A stretch of DNA of 64,000 nucleotides from Tubiluchus corallicola (Eukaryota > Priapulida > Priapulimorpha > Priapulimorphida > Tubiluchidae), in contig JAQGDQ010000258.1 in the NCBI GenBank assembly GCA_030141605.1, forward strand, positions 194,000-257,999. Direction: 5' to 3'. The notes under the pieces are model-generated. The model made no database searches, was not told the DNA's origin, and was given only the letters and a program-made list of their open reading frames with translations. Shown here one piece after another: positions 1-12,910 of the stretch; position 1 is the first letter of the stretch; the number at the start of each line of letters is the position of its first letter. A program made the position numbers and the translations under genes.

Positions 1-2556
1 AGAAATGGAAAAGAATAGACGTAAGCCGACAAAACCACGAGAAAGTGCATTTTATTTTGAATGGGACTGGTCTCATGACTCGTTTCTCCAAGAACTTCAC
101 TGATAATTTATTTTTGATAATAAGAAGAAGGGGATAGTTTAAACTTCTTTTAAAATCAAACACAGAACAGATTAAATGGGAAATGTTATAACGATTAATG
201 CATTGAAAATGTGTATATGTTTACATGTGATGACTAGAAATCATTAACCATTACAGTCACTATAATACTGCTCATGTGATTGAAAGTTACAAGTACAAGT
301 TGCTGTGATTACCATTGTTCACGAAATGGAAAGTGTTGTATTGCTGATCCATGTTACTATTGTTTATCGGCCGAAAGTAGAAGTTAAATGTAAAGGAAAA
401 GCGTTTAAATTTAATCAACGCTTCTCAGAAATCAACTCTAGTTCAGTATCGCGCAGGTAAAGATTAATGATGTTATATTGAACTCGAAGAATACAAAGCT
501 ACTAACTACTACTCCAGCAAATATGAACTTGGTACCTTTTGCTGATCTTTACAATGGTTCTGTAATTAAAACTTTCCTTTTGGGTAAATGTCTATGGCAT
601 ATTATAACAAATTTAACAAAATATATTACGAGACAGGAACGCTTTCTTGCTGCTAGAGCAAACAATTCTTCATAGATATTTTTCATTTTGTACTAAATAT
701 GTTAAAATACAATTGTTTAAAACTTGTTGCCCAAGTATCTGTGGTATACAAATGTGGAGAAATTACTATACCTACATTATCAGAGAACTGAAACTTTGAA
801 AGCTACCTATAATAAGTTTATAAGAACGCTAGTTTCATTACCCTATGACTGCAGCGCTAGTTAAACATGTATCACTTTGCAAATTCAGCATTTTGAGGTA
901 ATCGTAATCTCTTAAAAATCGACTAAATATCAACCTAGTAATATTTTAATAGAATGTATTTTAAATTCTGATATTAGTATGAATTCTTATATGTCTAGCA
1001 AATGGATTTTATTTGTAAATACACAATCATATCCATGTAGTATACTGTAATAAGTTTTCAAGTAGCCTTTAGTAGTGTTTTATCATTATTTTTATGTAAT
1101 TGGGTTCTATGGACTAGATCCGAAGTAAAATCACTCTAATACTAATTCTAATTCTGTGTGTATAGTTTACTATTATCAACGTTTTACTATTGATGTATAC
1201 TTTGAATCATGTGCGATGAGTGAAACCAGCTTATCTAAACTACAGTATGGAGGTTAATGAAAACCAGGTTTCTCCAGAAATTAACAGCTCATGTTAGAAA
1301 CGTTAAAGCATTAAATATAATGAAATTGCTTTAGGAAAGCTGAAACCGCTCAAGTTTTCACATTTTTACGACCTGAAAACAAAATTTTGCTAAATAGTTT
1401 AAGAACATTTTCTGATATGGTAATTTAGGGTAAGCCGTAATTTTAAATTTGAGAACATTAAAAAAGTGCATTGTAGAGTAGTATAATTATTGTGTTAGCT
1501 CACCTACAGGTTTATTGAAGTTATATTACTGTACTCCATTACTATAACCATAGGCTTGTAAGCTGCAGATTACTACAATAAAATGAAACTTTGTCATTCG
1601 GTGAGTGTGTGCGTTTACATGAGTGTCTGCTGAATTTGAAGTTCTTACTTGACTAAAAACTTTCAAAGTTATAAGAGATGTGTTCATAACAAATAATAAA
1701 GGATTTCCACATCATTTCGTAATGTGTTTGATTATATCTATAATATTTCGTCGCTAAAATATATTATTCATTGTTTAAAAATACAGTATTGTTCACAAAC
1801 ATAATCTAAATTAACAAAAAATACAGTATTTGGGAAGTTTTTGAATCCGTATTCCCTAAATGTTCTACAACATAATGATTTAACTTCGATCAAAACTAGG
1901 TCGTAAGTGATATAAGCTACAAGGCGGTGGTAATTTATTCCAGCAGTAGGCCTTGCTCAGCAATAACGGAAAAGCTTCGCGCATGGACACGCCCTTGCGA
2001 ATTCTTCGATACACCCTCTCAAAGTAAACACAAGATGCTTATTTTACCAGCTTATTTAACTTTATGGCAGTTCGTGGCTCTTTATTTTATTTTCAAAGCG
2101 GAGGTTTAACAGAGCGCATAAAAAATCTCTGAAAATCAAAACATCGTTTTTATTTGCCTTTTAATAACTTTGCTAGCATAATATATTACTGATTATTATA
2201 CAGGATGCCACTTACTAACTTGTGCTATGGAACTTCATCCATTACGAAGATTTATGATACCTCGCACGTTATGCATTGTATTCACACGCGTTGTTCTATG
2301 ATTTGCATGCCACTTTCTGCTAAAATTGCGAGAATGTATGATGTAATCGGTACAGTAGCTTGAGACACCTCTGTTGGTTCAATGGTTCATCTTAGAGGGT
2401 TTTTATTGATAATAAGTCAAGCTGCGGTTACAATCATTTTCTTGCGTAATCTATGCTTTTGTAGTGTAGTGTGTTGAAGTGTGTTGAACAATGCGTCAGC
2501 TGGATTTATTTCTTTGTATCAACACGTAAATAATTCCAAATCCGCTTTTTTATGTT

Positions 2557-2686
<130 letters not shown>

Positions 2687-3308
2687 ATAAATTTTGAAAA
2701 ATATTATAAATTAAACGCATTTTTGCTCGATCGTATAGAATCGACGTTTAAAGCCTGTAGTCTCGTGCTGCGTTCATCTTCAGTTAGCAGAAGAGTAAAC
2801 AATAAAGTAAATAATGAGTAAAGAGCGAAAAGGAATTTCTGTGAAAAACAAGCTCAACAAAACGAAAGAATTTTACGTCACCGATTCAGAAAGAACTTAT
2901 GTCCGGGTGTAGGAAAGAGTTAAATGTTAAGGGGCAATTGTTGTTGTTACCGCCGCTTTACAAAATAAAAGCAGATACGATGCAGTTCCAAGAGCAGCTG
3001 TTGTTTTCACTTTCTGTAATCCCCATTCTTGGATTCTTTCTTTGTGCTTTTTTTGCTGGTTAGCAGCCCATTGCTTTTTCAGCTCGTTAACCGCAAGATT
3101 GAGCGTTGAAGTTTAAACGTGTCAGCAAAGCAAATGTTTCACGTTTAAAAAACACGCGTCTAAGAAAAACAAATACTGAGAAATTATGGAGTTGACCTTA
3201 CATAAATTATAAATAGCAAGGTGATGAAGAAATGTAGGGCTTCAAAATGCTTAACGGCAGTGAAAAACCCCCTAACACGTTTTTGCAGCAACTGTGTTTT
3301 GAGGCGAG

Positions 3309-3400
3309 ATGCTAAGGCCGAGTGGTTACGTCTCCTGCGAGTGTTAGCTAATCTGCCAAAGTTAAGTAACTTTGAGTCAGGATTGTAAACGGATGAGTGA
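3309..3400 (+). repeat. tRNA-like SINE head (Ser/Leu type), degenerate
   Basis: A GGCCGAGTGGTTA block resembles the A-box/D-arm of Ser/Leu tRNAs. It is followed by a long-armed segment with the complementary pair AAGTTA/TAACTTT and a weak B-box-like GTCAGGATTG. The acceptor stem is not convincing, so this is better read as a SINE fragment than a tRNA gene. Confidence 0.4.
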
Positions 3401-4696
3401 CATTCAGTTCAGTGGTTAGGCTGGGTGGTTTTATTCACCATATTATTGTTTCTGGCTGTTTAACTACTAGAGTCGAGGGATTGGGGTGATGTATTTACAT
3501 GCGAATGTGGATGATTCAGACATCTTTGCCGGTTTAGTGCATTATTTTAGAGGATTATGATAATTTCGAACTATAAGATAAGATGCCGGACCCCTCCCTT
3601 CACAATAATCTACATTATCTACATTGAGTAGATCTACATTGACTGCCGTAAAGTGCTAGTCTGGAGTACCGAATTGCTGAACAAAATAGTTGAATCAGTT
3701 AGCAAAAAACCCTGCTGTTTTTAAATGTGCCAAGGCAGAAGTATTCTGCAATTATTAATATAGCCCCTAAAAACAAAATGGCTGCCAAATACAAATTCAT
3801 GATTCACGCTTGTCGTTTGTGAAGAACAGAACTGACAAATTCTGTAGCCTACATGCAGCCTATAAGTAGCCTTTTAAGCTTCTGCTTTTGTAGAAGTTTG
3901 GCACTAAAACAGGCAGGAAAATGTTTGACAGTATTTTATTTGCAAAATGCAAAGAAAGTGGGTACTTGGTAATTAAAAAAATAGGCCAAATATCCTTTTT
4001 TGGAATTGTCAGTCCTATCGAAACGTTTTAGTTACAATACAAATATGTTAATGAAATAGATGCTGGTCGGAGTTATCAGTAGATCTATAATTGCTTTGTA
4101 TGTAAAATTACACAGCAAATGTTAGACACGGTCTACCAGAAAATTCAACATGACGGCCAAGATAAATATCAGGCATACCTTTTTGCGAGTTATACAGTCG
4201 ATTAAGTAAAAATTGTTTATAACAACAAATTTTCTTGAAAATTCGACATGATTGAAGTTTTTGCACAATCTATTCAACCATGCCATGGGGTCTGGGGCGG
4301 AAGCAATTTGTCCGTAAACTACGGGCCGCCATCTTTCATTTCAATATGGCAGTCTAACGAAAATTAAACACTCTACAAGCGGCAGTGAGGGGAATAACTA
4401 AGTGTTATAATCAGTAGGTTGTCCGAAGTCACCGAATCAAATTTCATGCTTATAACCTTGTGCACAAATGTGAAATGTGAATATATTTTGCACAAAGAAG
4501 TGTTGCCACGTACGTGGCAATCATTTTGTTTTAAGTATGTATAATTGTGTATCATTTATTTTATTCTTTCTGTTCTTACTCTTATTGCTGTTTATCCTCT
4601 GGTTTGAGTGGACAATAAAAGGCGAAAGTGTGCAGATCTATCACTATCAAGTCAAAATTTTGGAAAAAGGAATGATATTAGAATCAACTGGCTTAC

Positions 4697-7600
4697 CTTT
4701 CTCCCATCTGTCAGAGGATAAATTGACCAGTCTACTTGGTGAAGACTTCTTGAGCATAGGCAGCAACAGTTTAGTTAAATAAAAAGGTCCTACGTAATTA
4801 ATGCACATGACGTAATCCAATCCGTCTTCGGTAGCTTTCTTCGGACAGACAACAGCTAATAAATACAAAATGGGAAAATTAGACGCTAATCAGGCGGTAT
4901 TAGACTCGAACATAGCTGAAATACACTCAAATCATACGTAGATTTTCATCTGATATTAACTTGGCCATTGCCAATGACTGTGCGATTGTCTTTAAAATAT
5001 TGATTTGTTTTTCGCTAGTAGATTATCGTATGTCTTCAGTGACGTGCACAGACTTTTCAAAGGTCAGGGGCTTAACTAAAATAAAGTCGTGCCATATACA
5101 CCAAATATTAAAATAATGTGTGGTATCATTCTGAAACGTTTTAGAGTCAGTACCTTGTAATGCCGTGGCGTGGCAGAAGACGCTTTTTAAATTTCAGAAC
5201 CTACAATCTCCTTATTATTTAATATATAGAATTGTTGTTCATATAATACGTGTTCCTATATGCGTATATGCTTGCTTTTTTAAGTGTGTGATTTGTTAAT
5301 TGTATTTGCGTACATGTTTTGTAAAATAAAGCGTTTATTATTTATTTATACTTTCAGTTTGCAAGATATTATGTTTACAAACTACTTCATTTCAATATAG
5401 GGTTAAAATCGGCCCTACAACCCAGGCCACTTGCCCTACAGTGTCATTTTGTGCGTACAAAGACAAAGTTGTTTTATTACAGACCAAAACATTTAATTCA
5501 GGCACAAACATCTTGCCTATTATTGCAAAATACTTTCTATTACAAAAATTTTAACATCTTGGTTTTCGAAAAGAACAAAATAAATTAATCTATCATCAAA
5601 ATTTTCCCACCATTTTCAATTATTGCGCCTATGAACTCTGGCTTTCAAAAGAATAAATATTTTATTGTGCTTCTTTTTTTAAATCAAACCATTTAATATG
5701 CTACCTGTCCTCACATTTACGTACAAAAATGATTACTGGTACATTAGAAATTAGATAATAAAATGAGATACTATTAAATCACGGGGGAGGGTTCTTTCGT
5801 CTTTTGTCACTTTGCATAAATTCTTATCTGCTTTTACCTGATTATGAGCTTTCACTATTACCATACATGTAAAATCTCTCTTGGCATTTCAGTAAAAAAT
5901 ACTGAGAGGGCTTTGCCACGAAGAGGCATGCCCCATCCTATCCTAAAACTATTTTATATACAAATAAGGGTTAATTTAGTCGGGAGCTCAAAAATCGGAA
6001 ATCATAAAAAGGCGTACCATGTGAAAAAGGTGCACTAAACAAGATATAACATCAAGTGAGAAAATAAGAGCTTCCAGAAGCATACCAGATTGTATACCTC
6101 TATTTTAGAATTCAAATGGCATAACAAGTATACATACTGTGTCGGACACTGTAAAACAGCAAGATGAAAATATATAATTAATAGAGACGTAGTGAACAAC
6201 GCACAAAAAAGTGGCCACGGAAAAAGAGCTAAAATGCAAGAATAAAAAAGAGCACCTATTTTCTTTTTGCTGTGACCTTTACCATTTTTACTCGTATTCA
6301 TAATTTTTGGGCGCTTTTCAAAAAGAAGCCAGTGGGGTCCTATTATTTCAACTTTTTGAATTTTGACTTTCTTTTGTAAAAATCTGTTTTTTATTTTGAC
6401 CGAAAGGGCACTTTTGATATGAAGATCAAAAAGATCGCCTATCCCTCCCCCTTTGCACGTGCCTTTATTATTCCACTCAAGATCATTGTCAGACTTAAGT
6501 GAACTTAAGTGAGCTTTTTTAGAACTCTGAAGAAGTTCGCGTAGAGGAAGTAAATTTTTCCTCAAGCAATTATTAAATTTTATTTCAATTCCATTCAATT
6601 ATTTTATTTTGGCAAAAATTATTTCAATAAAAGGACTGGAAGCAGAAAGAGAACTGCAAGTTCAAGATATAATTAAGCGAGATTATTAATTTATTATTAT
6701 ACCTTACCCGCGTTGTTAATCAGTATATCAAGTCGCTTTTCTGAACTCTGAAATTCATTTGCAAAATTTCGGATGCTCGTAAAACTTGACAAGTCTAGAT
6801 GCATAAATTTTACATCCATATTCTTAGTGTCACGTTGAATATCTCTCACAGCCTCCTCTCCTGCACAGGGATCTTGGCACGCCAAAATTACAGTTGCCCC
6901 TCTTTCAGCAAGATCTTCGGCAACTGCTCTTCCTGTACCTGCATCACCACCTATGCAAAACAGTTCCACCTATTTTAAGCAATGTCGGACGATTGAACGT
7001 CAGAAAATCTTAAAGAGGGAATAAGAGCGTTTCTTACCGCAAGGTTCTCGATACAGCATCAAACATTTACATATTTACAACTCCACATTATCAGAAGCTT
7101 TCGCATAGTAGCTATTATGGCTTTGGTTAGACAATTCAACAACAACAACAAAAAAACAACAAAATGACACGAAGCAAAATGAGAAATTTGAAATGAAGAT
7201 ATATTTAGTATTAGATTATAATGAAGGAGGTATAGGCGTGTAAATCGCCCTCGGATAAGTGTGGATTGGATAATGAAGTCTTACAACGAAACAGCACTCA
7301 CTTAAACAGTGAAGATAGGGCTGAGTTTTATTACTCTATATCTATGTCACATTACATGTGTGTAATTTAAGTTTAACACGGAAAGTTTTAGTTAGAAAGT
7401 GAAATGAAATTTTGCACTAAGTGAAATCAGCGAGGTAACATGCCTTTTTTAACAACACAACAGTCAGCATTTCAAAAGGGAAGCTTTCTAGCTCTAGTAT
7501 TGTGACTAGTTTCTATAATCTACCGGATTACGTATTCTTTTTTGTGCGTCTTTTACCCCAGTTAGGACTTACAAATGCAGAATATATGTATGGAAAATTC

Positions 7601-10600
7601 TTTTGGCCTAGATTCTGGCAGTTGAAGCAAAGCATATCCCTGCAGTTAACTTTAGATTTTGCTATTAACAACAAACAAGCCTGACTGTGTTTATTGTACG
7701 CTTGCTTAACTCGTACATTATACTGATTAACGATCATTATAAGCTTTACTGTTTAGGTTATAACCAGAGGTAAGTTTAGCCTTTTAGGCTTTGCATGTCA
7801 TTAGCCGTGTAAATGTTTAAAGATACTGCGCATAGGCCAACTTGTGTGGGAATAGCTTTTTTTACTGCTGCGAAAATCAGTGGTAAAGGCATTCACTTAA
7901 GGCATGTTCACAGCTTTACTTTGAATGATTGGCGAAGCCTTATGCCGGTTTGCTTTAAATAATTTATGAAGCCATGTTCATAGGTTTCTTTAAATCAATT
8001 GTAAAGTTATATAGATGGGGCCACTATAATGATTAGCAAAGTCATGTTCACAGGTTTCTTTATATCATTTGTAAAGCCATGTTGACAGGTTTATTTTAAG
8101 CAATTTGTGAAAAATCGTGTTCATAGACTTTCTGATATTATAAAGATCATATTTATAGGTTTGCTATGATTTGTAAAGCCATTTTCTCTCAATGCCACTT
8201 CAGTGTTATTTCTTTTAAAATGCTCATTTGATTGTATATTTGCCTTGCCTTTATTAGATAGCATTTGACATCAAATAGTTAAAGGGGCTAAACTTTACTT
8301 TTTAGTTTAATTATTTAATGATGGGCAACAGGAGCAAATTTATCGCTGAATGGAGCGCACGGAACCCGTTACTGTACCGTCTGCTTTGAGAGCTTTGACT
8401 AAATATGTATAACTTTTTACGTATATTATTACGTAGAAGAACGGCCTGAACGTTTCAGATAAAACAAAATTTATTCCTAATTATGCAAGGTAAGTCAACG
8501 AATAATTTAATTATAGTACTTGAGTTTAATAGACAGTTTTGCCAAGCACAAATATCCCACAATCCCACAATAAAAGAATTTCTGTACTTTTTTTATTCAA
8601 AACGACGTTTCAACAGAATATTAAATGTCATCATCAGCAAATGAGGAATGATTTCAAATTGTAAAAGAACATATTAAAAAAGAGTTGATATGTTCCTTTA
8701 TAATTTGGAACCACTTCTCATGTTATGTTGGTAACTACTAGAGTTCAGTAAAACGGTTTTATTGTGGGATATTTGTATCTATCAATATTTTTTCTTGTTA
8801 TTAACAAATTAGGTCTATATAATGTTTTTTTACTATATAAAGTTTTCAGGTACCAAGGTTACAACTGGAACATGACTGACTTTTGAACCTAAACAATAAC
8901 ATGTGTATAGCTTGCAAGCATCTTGAAAGCTGAATTCTGGTAATGTGGATTAGTACAAAGTCAAGTTAGTGAAATCTACACTCTTTCAAAGAAGCCACCA
9001 CTCCCAGTACCAGACGACGTGGTATGTTGAGTAACATCGTCCCCATTTCACGCTACTTGACTTAACGGTTACCATAAAGTGTCATTTTCTAAATTTAAGT
9101 CAAACAATCTGCAAAACTCGTATTGCCTGTTTCGAGGTCACGGATGGGACAACAAATTAAGTATACAGCTTTCTGATCTTTCTAGGTCAATCGGCAACAT
9201 TGTATGCCAGGCATCGAATTGGCAACCATGCCTAACTACTAGAAAATTATTTTCTGTTTTTTTTTCAGAATTTACTCTTAACGCAAAGCTTACACAAAGC
9301 TTACATGGGGATGTATAATTTGCTATGCGTTAGTGCGTTGTTTTTCTTTTTATTGGTTCTGTCAATTTCATTTGTTTGCTGTGACTTTCAAAGCTTTTCT
9401 TGTTTATTCATTTGCTTGCTTGGTTTTTGCTTTATTTATTAATTTGCTCTTTTGTTCGTTCGTATACTCGTTCGTTCGTTTATTCCTTCATTCATTCATC
9501 CATCAATTCATTTATTCACTCATTCTTTCATTCATTCATTCATTCATTCATTCATTCATTCATTCATTCATTCATTCATTCATTCACTCATTCATTCATT
9601 CACTCACTCGCTCATTCTCTCATTCATTCTCTCATTTTTTCATTCATGCAAGCCTGCTCTTGCATTTATTTATTTGTATTCGCTCAAATGCTGGCCTCTG
9701 AAGTTTGACTTCGTTGCAGTTTGCATTCACTCCAGAATCGGTAGAAACTACATATTGTTACAGTCTTTCTCAGTTTATCGTAGCGGCGTCTTTAGCTCAA
9801 CGTGCAATGTTAACTTCTGAAAACTTCTGCTATAAATAGTGTTCTGTTACCCTTTACTTAAGCAAGATCTTGAAGATGGTCTGGATTGTGTCATTACATA
9901 ACATGTACACGTGTCTTAGCTGCACATTAAAATGTTCTTCAACTGCAGTTATTTTGACAGATATCATAAGAGCGGTATGGGAGAAGCCCGGTGAAGGCAA
10001 GCTTATGAGCTCATGTTTGCTGATCATAAATTCCCACACGAGTCTATTAATAAGAGTAATAAATTTAATTTAGTGGTAAATTGCAACTTCTTTAATAAAA
10101 AACTTGAATACTCCACTTTTTATGCTATGTTTGTTTTATGGCTACCTTAACTTTCAAGCATTTAAGTAGATTAAGATTCTATCAGAGAGTTGGATAATAA
10201 CACTAGTATGCGAAAACAATGCAGGTAAAATGTGTGAAAGTCAAACATAGGTCTCTACAACATTTCATTTAATGCAAACTAAACATTTAAACTGTGCTAT
10301 ATAAAACACGTGTAGTACACATCATTGTAATCCCAACTGAAATCTTAAAATTACTATTCACTGTGTCTGAAAGGACATTATGAACATCCTGCAGGCTTTA
10401 CCTTTTTGGAAATGATGCTACTATATCGCTGCAAACTTTCTCTCGAGCTTCTTAGGGTATATAGGAGTACATGTAGGTGTAAAAATTTGCTGTAAAACTA
10501 GAAAATTAGCTTTTTCATGTGACGCACTATATGCTATGTAGTATTTTCACGCTTACAACTTAAAATAGGGGCAATGAATTAGACAGCAGCAGAAACACTG

Positions 10601-11256
10601 GCATTTTAAACCGCTAGCTACAGTAACTGACTAGACTCGTAGCTTCTAATAATAATATGCGACGAACTTTATTTTAGTACCTCGTGCGTTTCACCCACAC
10701 ACCCACAAAACACGTTATTTTGCAGCGCTCTCTCTACGAAAATGAAAAGAAAATGGTCTCTCGGGAAGGAGTTTTTGTTGAAGGTGGACTAAATTGGGTT
10801 TTATTTCAAAATATTGACACAGGTAAGAAATTACTCAGTGATATAATGAGGTAGCGTCTCAATGTTTGTGTTGGTTACTTTTTTTCATTTTCAGCCAGGT
10901 AGTTGTTTTTCGCTCATCTTGATACAAAAAGACGTCAGAAATCACTACAAATCAGCCCCTCGTTATTTCCACAACTGATGTTACGGATATTTTACTGTAC
11001 ATATTGTTTGTTATATTGAATGGCATTTCACACAAAATTTGTCATGTTTTTGTAATTAATTAATTAATTAATTAATTAACATACCTGTTACAATAGCCAC
11101 TCTACCGAATAGCCTACGATTACTTTTGAAGGTCGTACCAGAACCAAACTTCCACTTCAGCAAACCAAATATGAGAGCAAGAGCTCCTGTCACACTTACC
11201 CAGGTGGGTATGAAGGACAACCACCTGGCTATGATGTGAATACCCTTTTTACCCAT
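4697..11256 (-). CDS. Retinol dehydrogenase-like short-chain dehydrogenase, left paralogue, 5' part only
   Basis: Classical SDR oxidoreductase with a Rossmann fold that binds NAD(P); family members reduce or oxidise retinoids and other carbonyls at membranes. Three exons are seen: 11085-11256, 6708-6950 and 4697-4855, joined in phase 1. The start was chosen at 11256 because the MGKKG start aligns with the paralogue at 15-20 kb. Residues 14-35 form a hydrophobic anchor (FIPTWVSVTGALALIFGLL), then comes the cofactor motif TGGDAGTG across the exon 1/2 junction, and LINNA at the end of exon 2. Exon 3 carries EDGLDYVMCINYVGPF and the LVNLSSD stretch with the catalytic Ser. As spliced here, NNAG reads NNAA. 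The exons with YxxxK and the C-terminus were not found in the remaining 4.7 kb; they may be off-window or lost. Exons 2 and 3 have the same lengths (243 and 159 bp) as in the paralogue. Confidence 0.8.
7899..8185. repeat. ~35-bp diverged minisatellite
   Basis: About eight consecutive units of 33-36 bp follow the pattern AAGCCATGTTCACAGGTTTC, then TTTAAATCAATTGTA. Phase is kept with substitutions and 1-2 base indels. It lies in intron 1 of the left dehydrogenase gene. Confidence 0.8.
8548..8776. mobile_element. Foldback element with nested hairpin
   Basis: The ends are inverted copies (ACAAATATCCCACAAT at left, its complement at the right end). Inside, about 8640-8672 and 8690-8722 are a second inverted pair (minus strand TGAGAAGTGGTTCC... 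against its complement). No ORF is present, so it is a non-autonomous element. On the minus strand it also contains CTGATGA (8631-8637) and GAAAC (8607-8611), the two conserved boxes of a hammerhead ribozyme core. Confidence 0.65.
9473..9645. repeat. (ATTC)n tetranucleotide microsatellite
   Basis: A long ATTC/TCAT array with imperfect flanks (TTCG, CACT variants). Because four is not a multiple of three, all three plus frames stay open and give a His-Ser-Phe-Ile pattern; this is repeat translation, not a gene. Confidence 0.97.
11054..11081. repeat. (TTAA)n next to a splice donor
   Basis: Seven tandem TTAA/AATT tetramers sit immediately inside the intron, 3-4 bases after the donor GTATG of exon 1 of the left dehydrogenase gene (minus strand). 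Confidence 0.9.
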
Positions 11257-11844
11257 CTCTGTACGTTTTCTACATCTTATACATGCAGTGACGGGTATAC
11301 CAACAATGCAGCAAAGTTTGTTGCTTGACACAGATGAAGACGTTGAATTGGCGACACAATAAGTTTTGCTTGCTAGCTCTTGTATTACATTCTGGGCTTC
11401 TGCGGTAACTCACTGGGTTATTTTGAGACTTGTAATAGCGTCGACAGTCATTAACTATAACCGATTCAGAAGCACAGTCAGTATAGAGCTGTGGGTAAAA
11501 TAAGCGCATGCGAATTGGACTTGTTCAACAGCGCCACACAAGTTTTATAACTAAACTAAATTGATCATATCTATGGAAGTATACCACTAGAATAATTTTC
11601 GATAAAAAAGTCCTATCAGTAAAATATCGTGAAAGACATGTACATGAATGCCCCGCTTATGAAAGCTGAATTATTCAAGCAGAGAATCTGCCATTAATCA
11701 ACTTTTATTCGACATGATTCTGATTCTGCAATAGTAAATGTAACTGATGCCTCTAATGCAAGTACTACATTGAAAAAGAAACAAGGCCAGTGTTCCAGGT
11801 CATCTCAAAGGAAAACATTTTATAAGGACAACATTTTTTAATAA

Positions 11845-12330
11845 TGTCGATATTATAAGAAAACAAGGGAATCGCTCACTGATGTTTCAGATACCCGTAG
11901 AAACATCAAAAATTTTAGCTCATATCCTTGGATTTTTCCAAAGATACAGCAGTTTTAAAATAAGAAGTCAAAAAGTAAATGTCAGAAAATATTTCGTATG
12001 TCAATATTGCTAAAATTTACTGCTCTGTGTCCACCACTTTCAATGCAAACTAGTCCCCAAAAAAGTGATAGTTTTTCACTTCTTTAATGGATATTTGATC
12101 CCAGTACTTAAGTTTTGTCTTTAGTTCCTCTGCATCAAACAACTCTGTACATCTATTCTGCATTTTCTCTATAAGGGAATCCCAGATGCCGTAGTCCAGA
12201 AGAATAAGTCCAATTTTTTTGAAAACAAATCTTAATCAGTGCTCTCTCAGTTGTGGTGGTGATCATGATGTAAACCTGGTTGATTTTTTATTTTTTTGCT
12301 GGCATATATTGAGTGCTTTATATACGTCAA
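11845..12330 (-). mobile_element. Decayed Tc1/mariner-type transposase fragment
   Basis: The minus strand encodes LLDYGIWDSLIEKM at about 12200-12160, matching the mariner-family signature around the last catalytic Asp (NPLDYxxWxxLxxK). Further on it reads ELKTKLKYWDQISIKEV and then CIESGGH, the family's C-terminal block. Frames are interrupted and no TIR was found. A related copy, sharing sequence beyond the coding part, lies at 40563-41110. Confidence 0.75.
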
Positions 12331-12910
12331 CGCGGCTGTTTTTCATCCGATGTTTTAAAAAGCCATTGGTTTTGGCATTTAAATTTTCAATATGCAAAAG
12401 TTTTGCGGTGCGTGCAAAGGTGAAATCAACTGTGCAAAAAGTAAAATGAACTACGCAAGAGAACATTATGTTCTAGGTGATGTTCAAATGTCATTTAATT
12501 ACACGAGTTTCTCCTTGTTTTCTTATAAAGGTGACTTCCGCGCTTGTTTTAAATGTCAGTTGTAATACGAAAATTTGATTCTACGGATTTAGTGATTCTA
12601 CTGATCTACTGAAGACCACTGATTTAGTTATCTCTACATACCGTAATACTTATGGAAACGGCGTAAATGACGCCTGCATATTGCTTATGTTGTTTTACTG
12701 TTATGATGTTGTGGTCAGTTTTTAGATTAATTTTTAGATTAGATAACCATATGCATATGCCGTAAAACGTAAAACGCAAAATAAAAATATCTATAATAAC
12801 TATAAGTACACTAAAAATAATACTGAAATTACTATACACAAAAATAACAAGTTCGACTCGAACTATTGGTCGAGTCATTCGCTTAAGATCGCTCGTTAGA
12901 AATGACTACC

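Noticed and set aside
2814-2912. Small plus-strand frame MSKERKGISVKNKLNK...
   Set aside because: Only 32 codons, no recognised domain beyond a vague likeness to transposase N-termini; not reported as a gene.
2938-3115. Minus-strand frame with ELKKQWAANQQKKHKERIQE
   Set aside because: No start codon and no recognised family; could be an exon or transposon scrap, but nothing around it supports either.
3361-3390. Minus-strand PDSK sequence resembling the dehydrogenase YADSK exon of the right paralogue
   Set aside because: Shared bases (AACTTTGAGTCAG) are few, the flanking translation (LLNFGRLANTRRR) does not match the family, and the site lies inside a tRNA-like SINE.
7899-8185. CRISPR-like regular repeats
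   Set aside because: Units are contiguous and diverged with no unique spacers, and the window is clearly eukaryotic.
9333-9820. Three overlapping plus-strand frames rich in FIHSFIHS
   Set aside because: They are translations of the (ATTC)n microsatellite.
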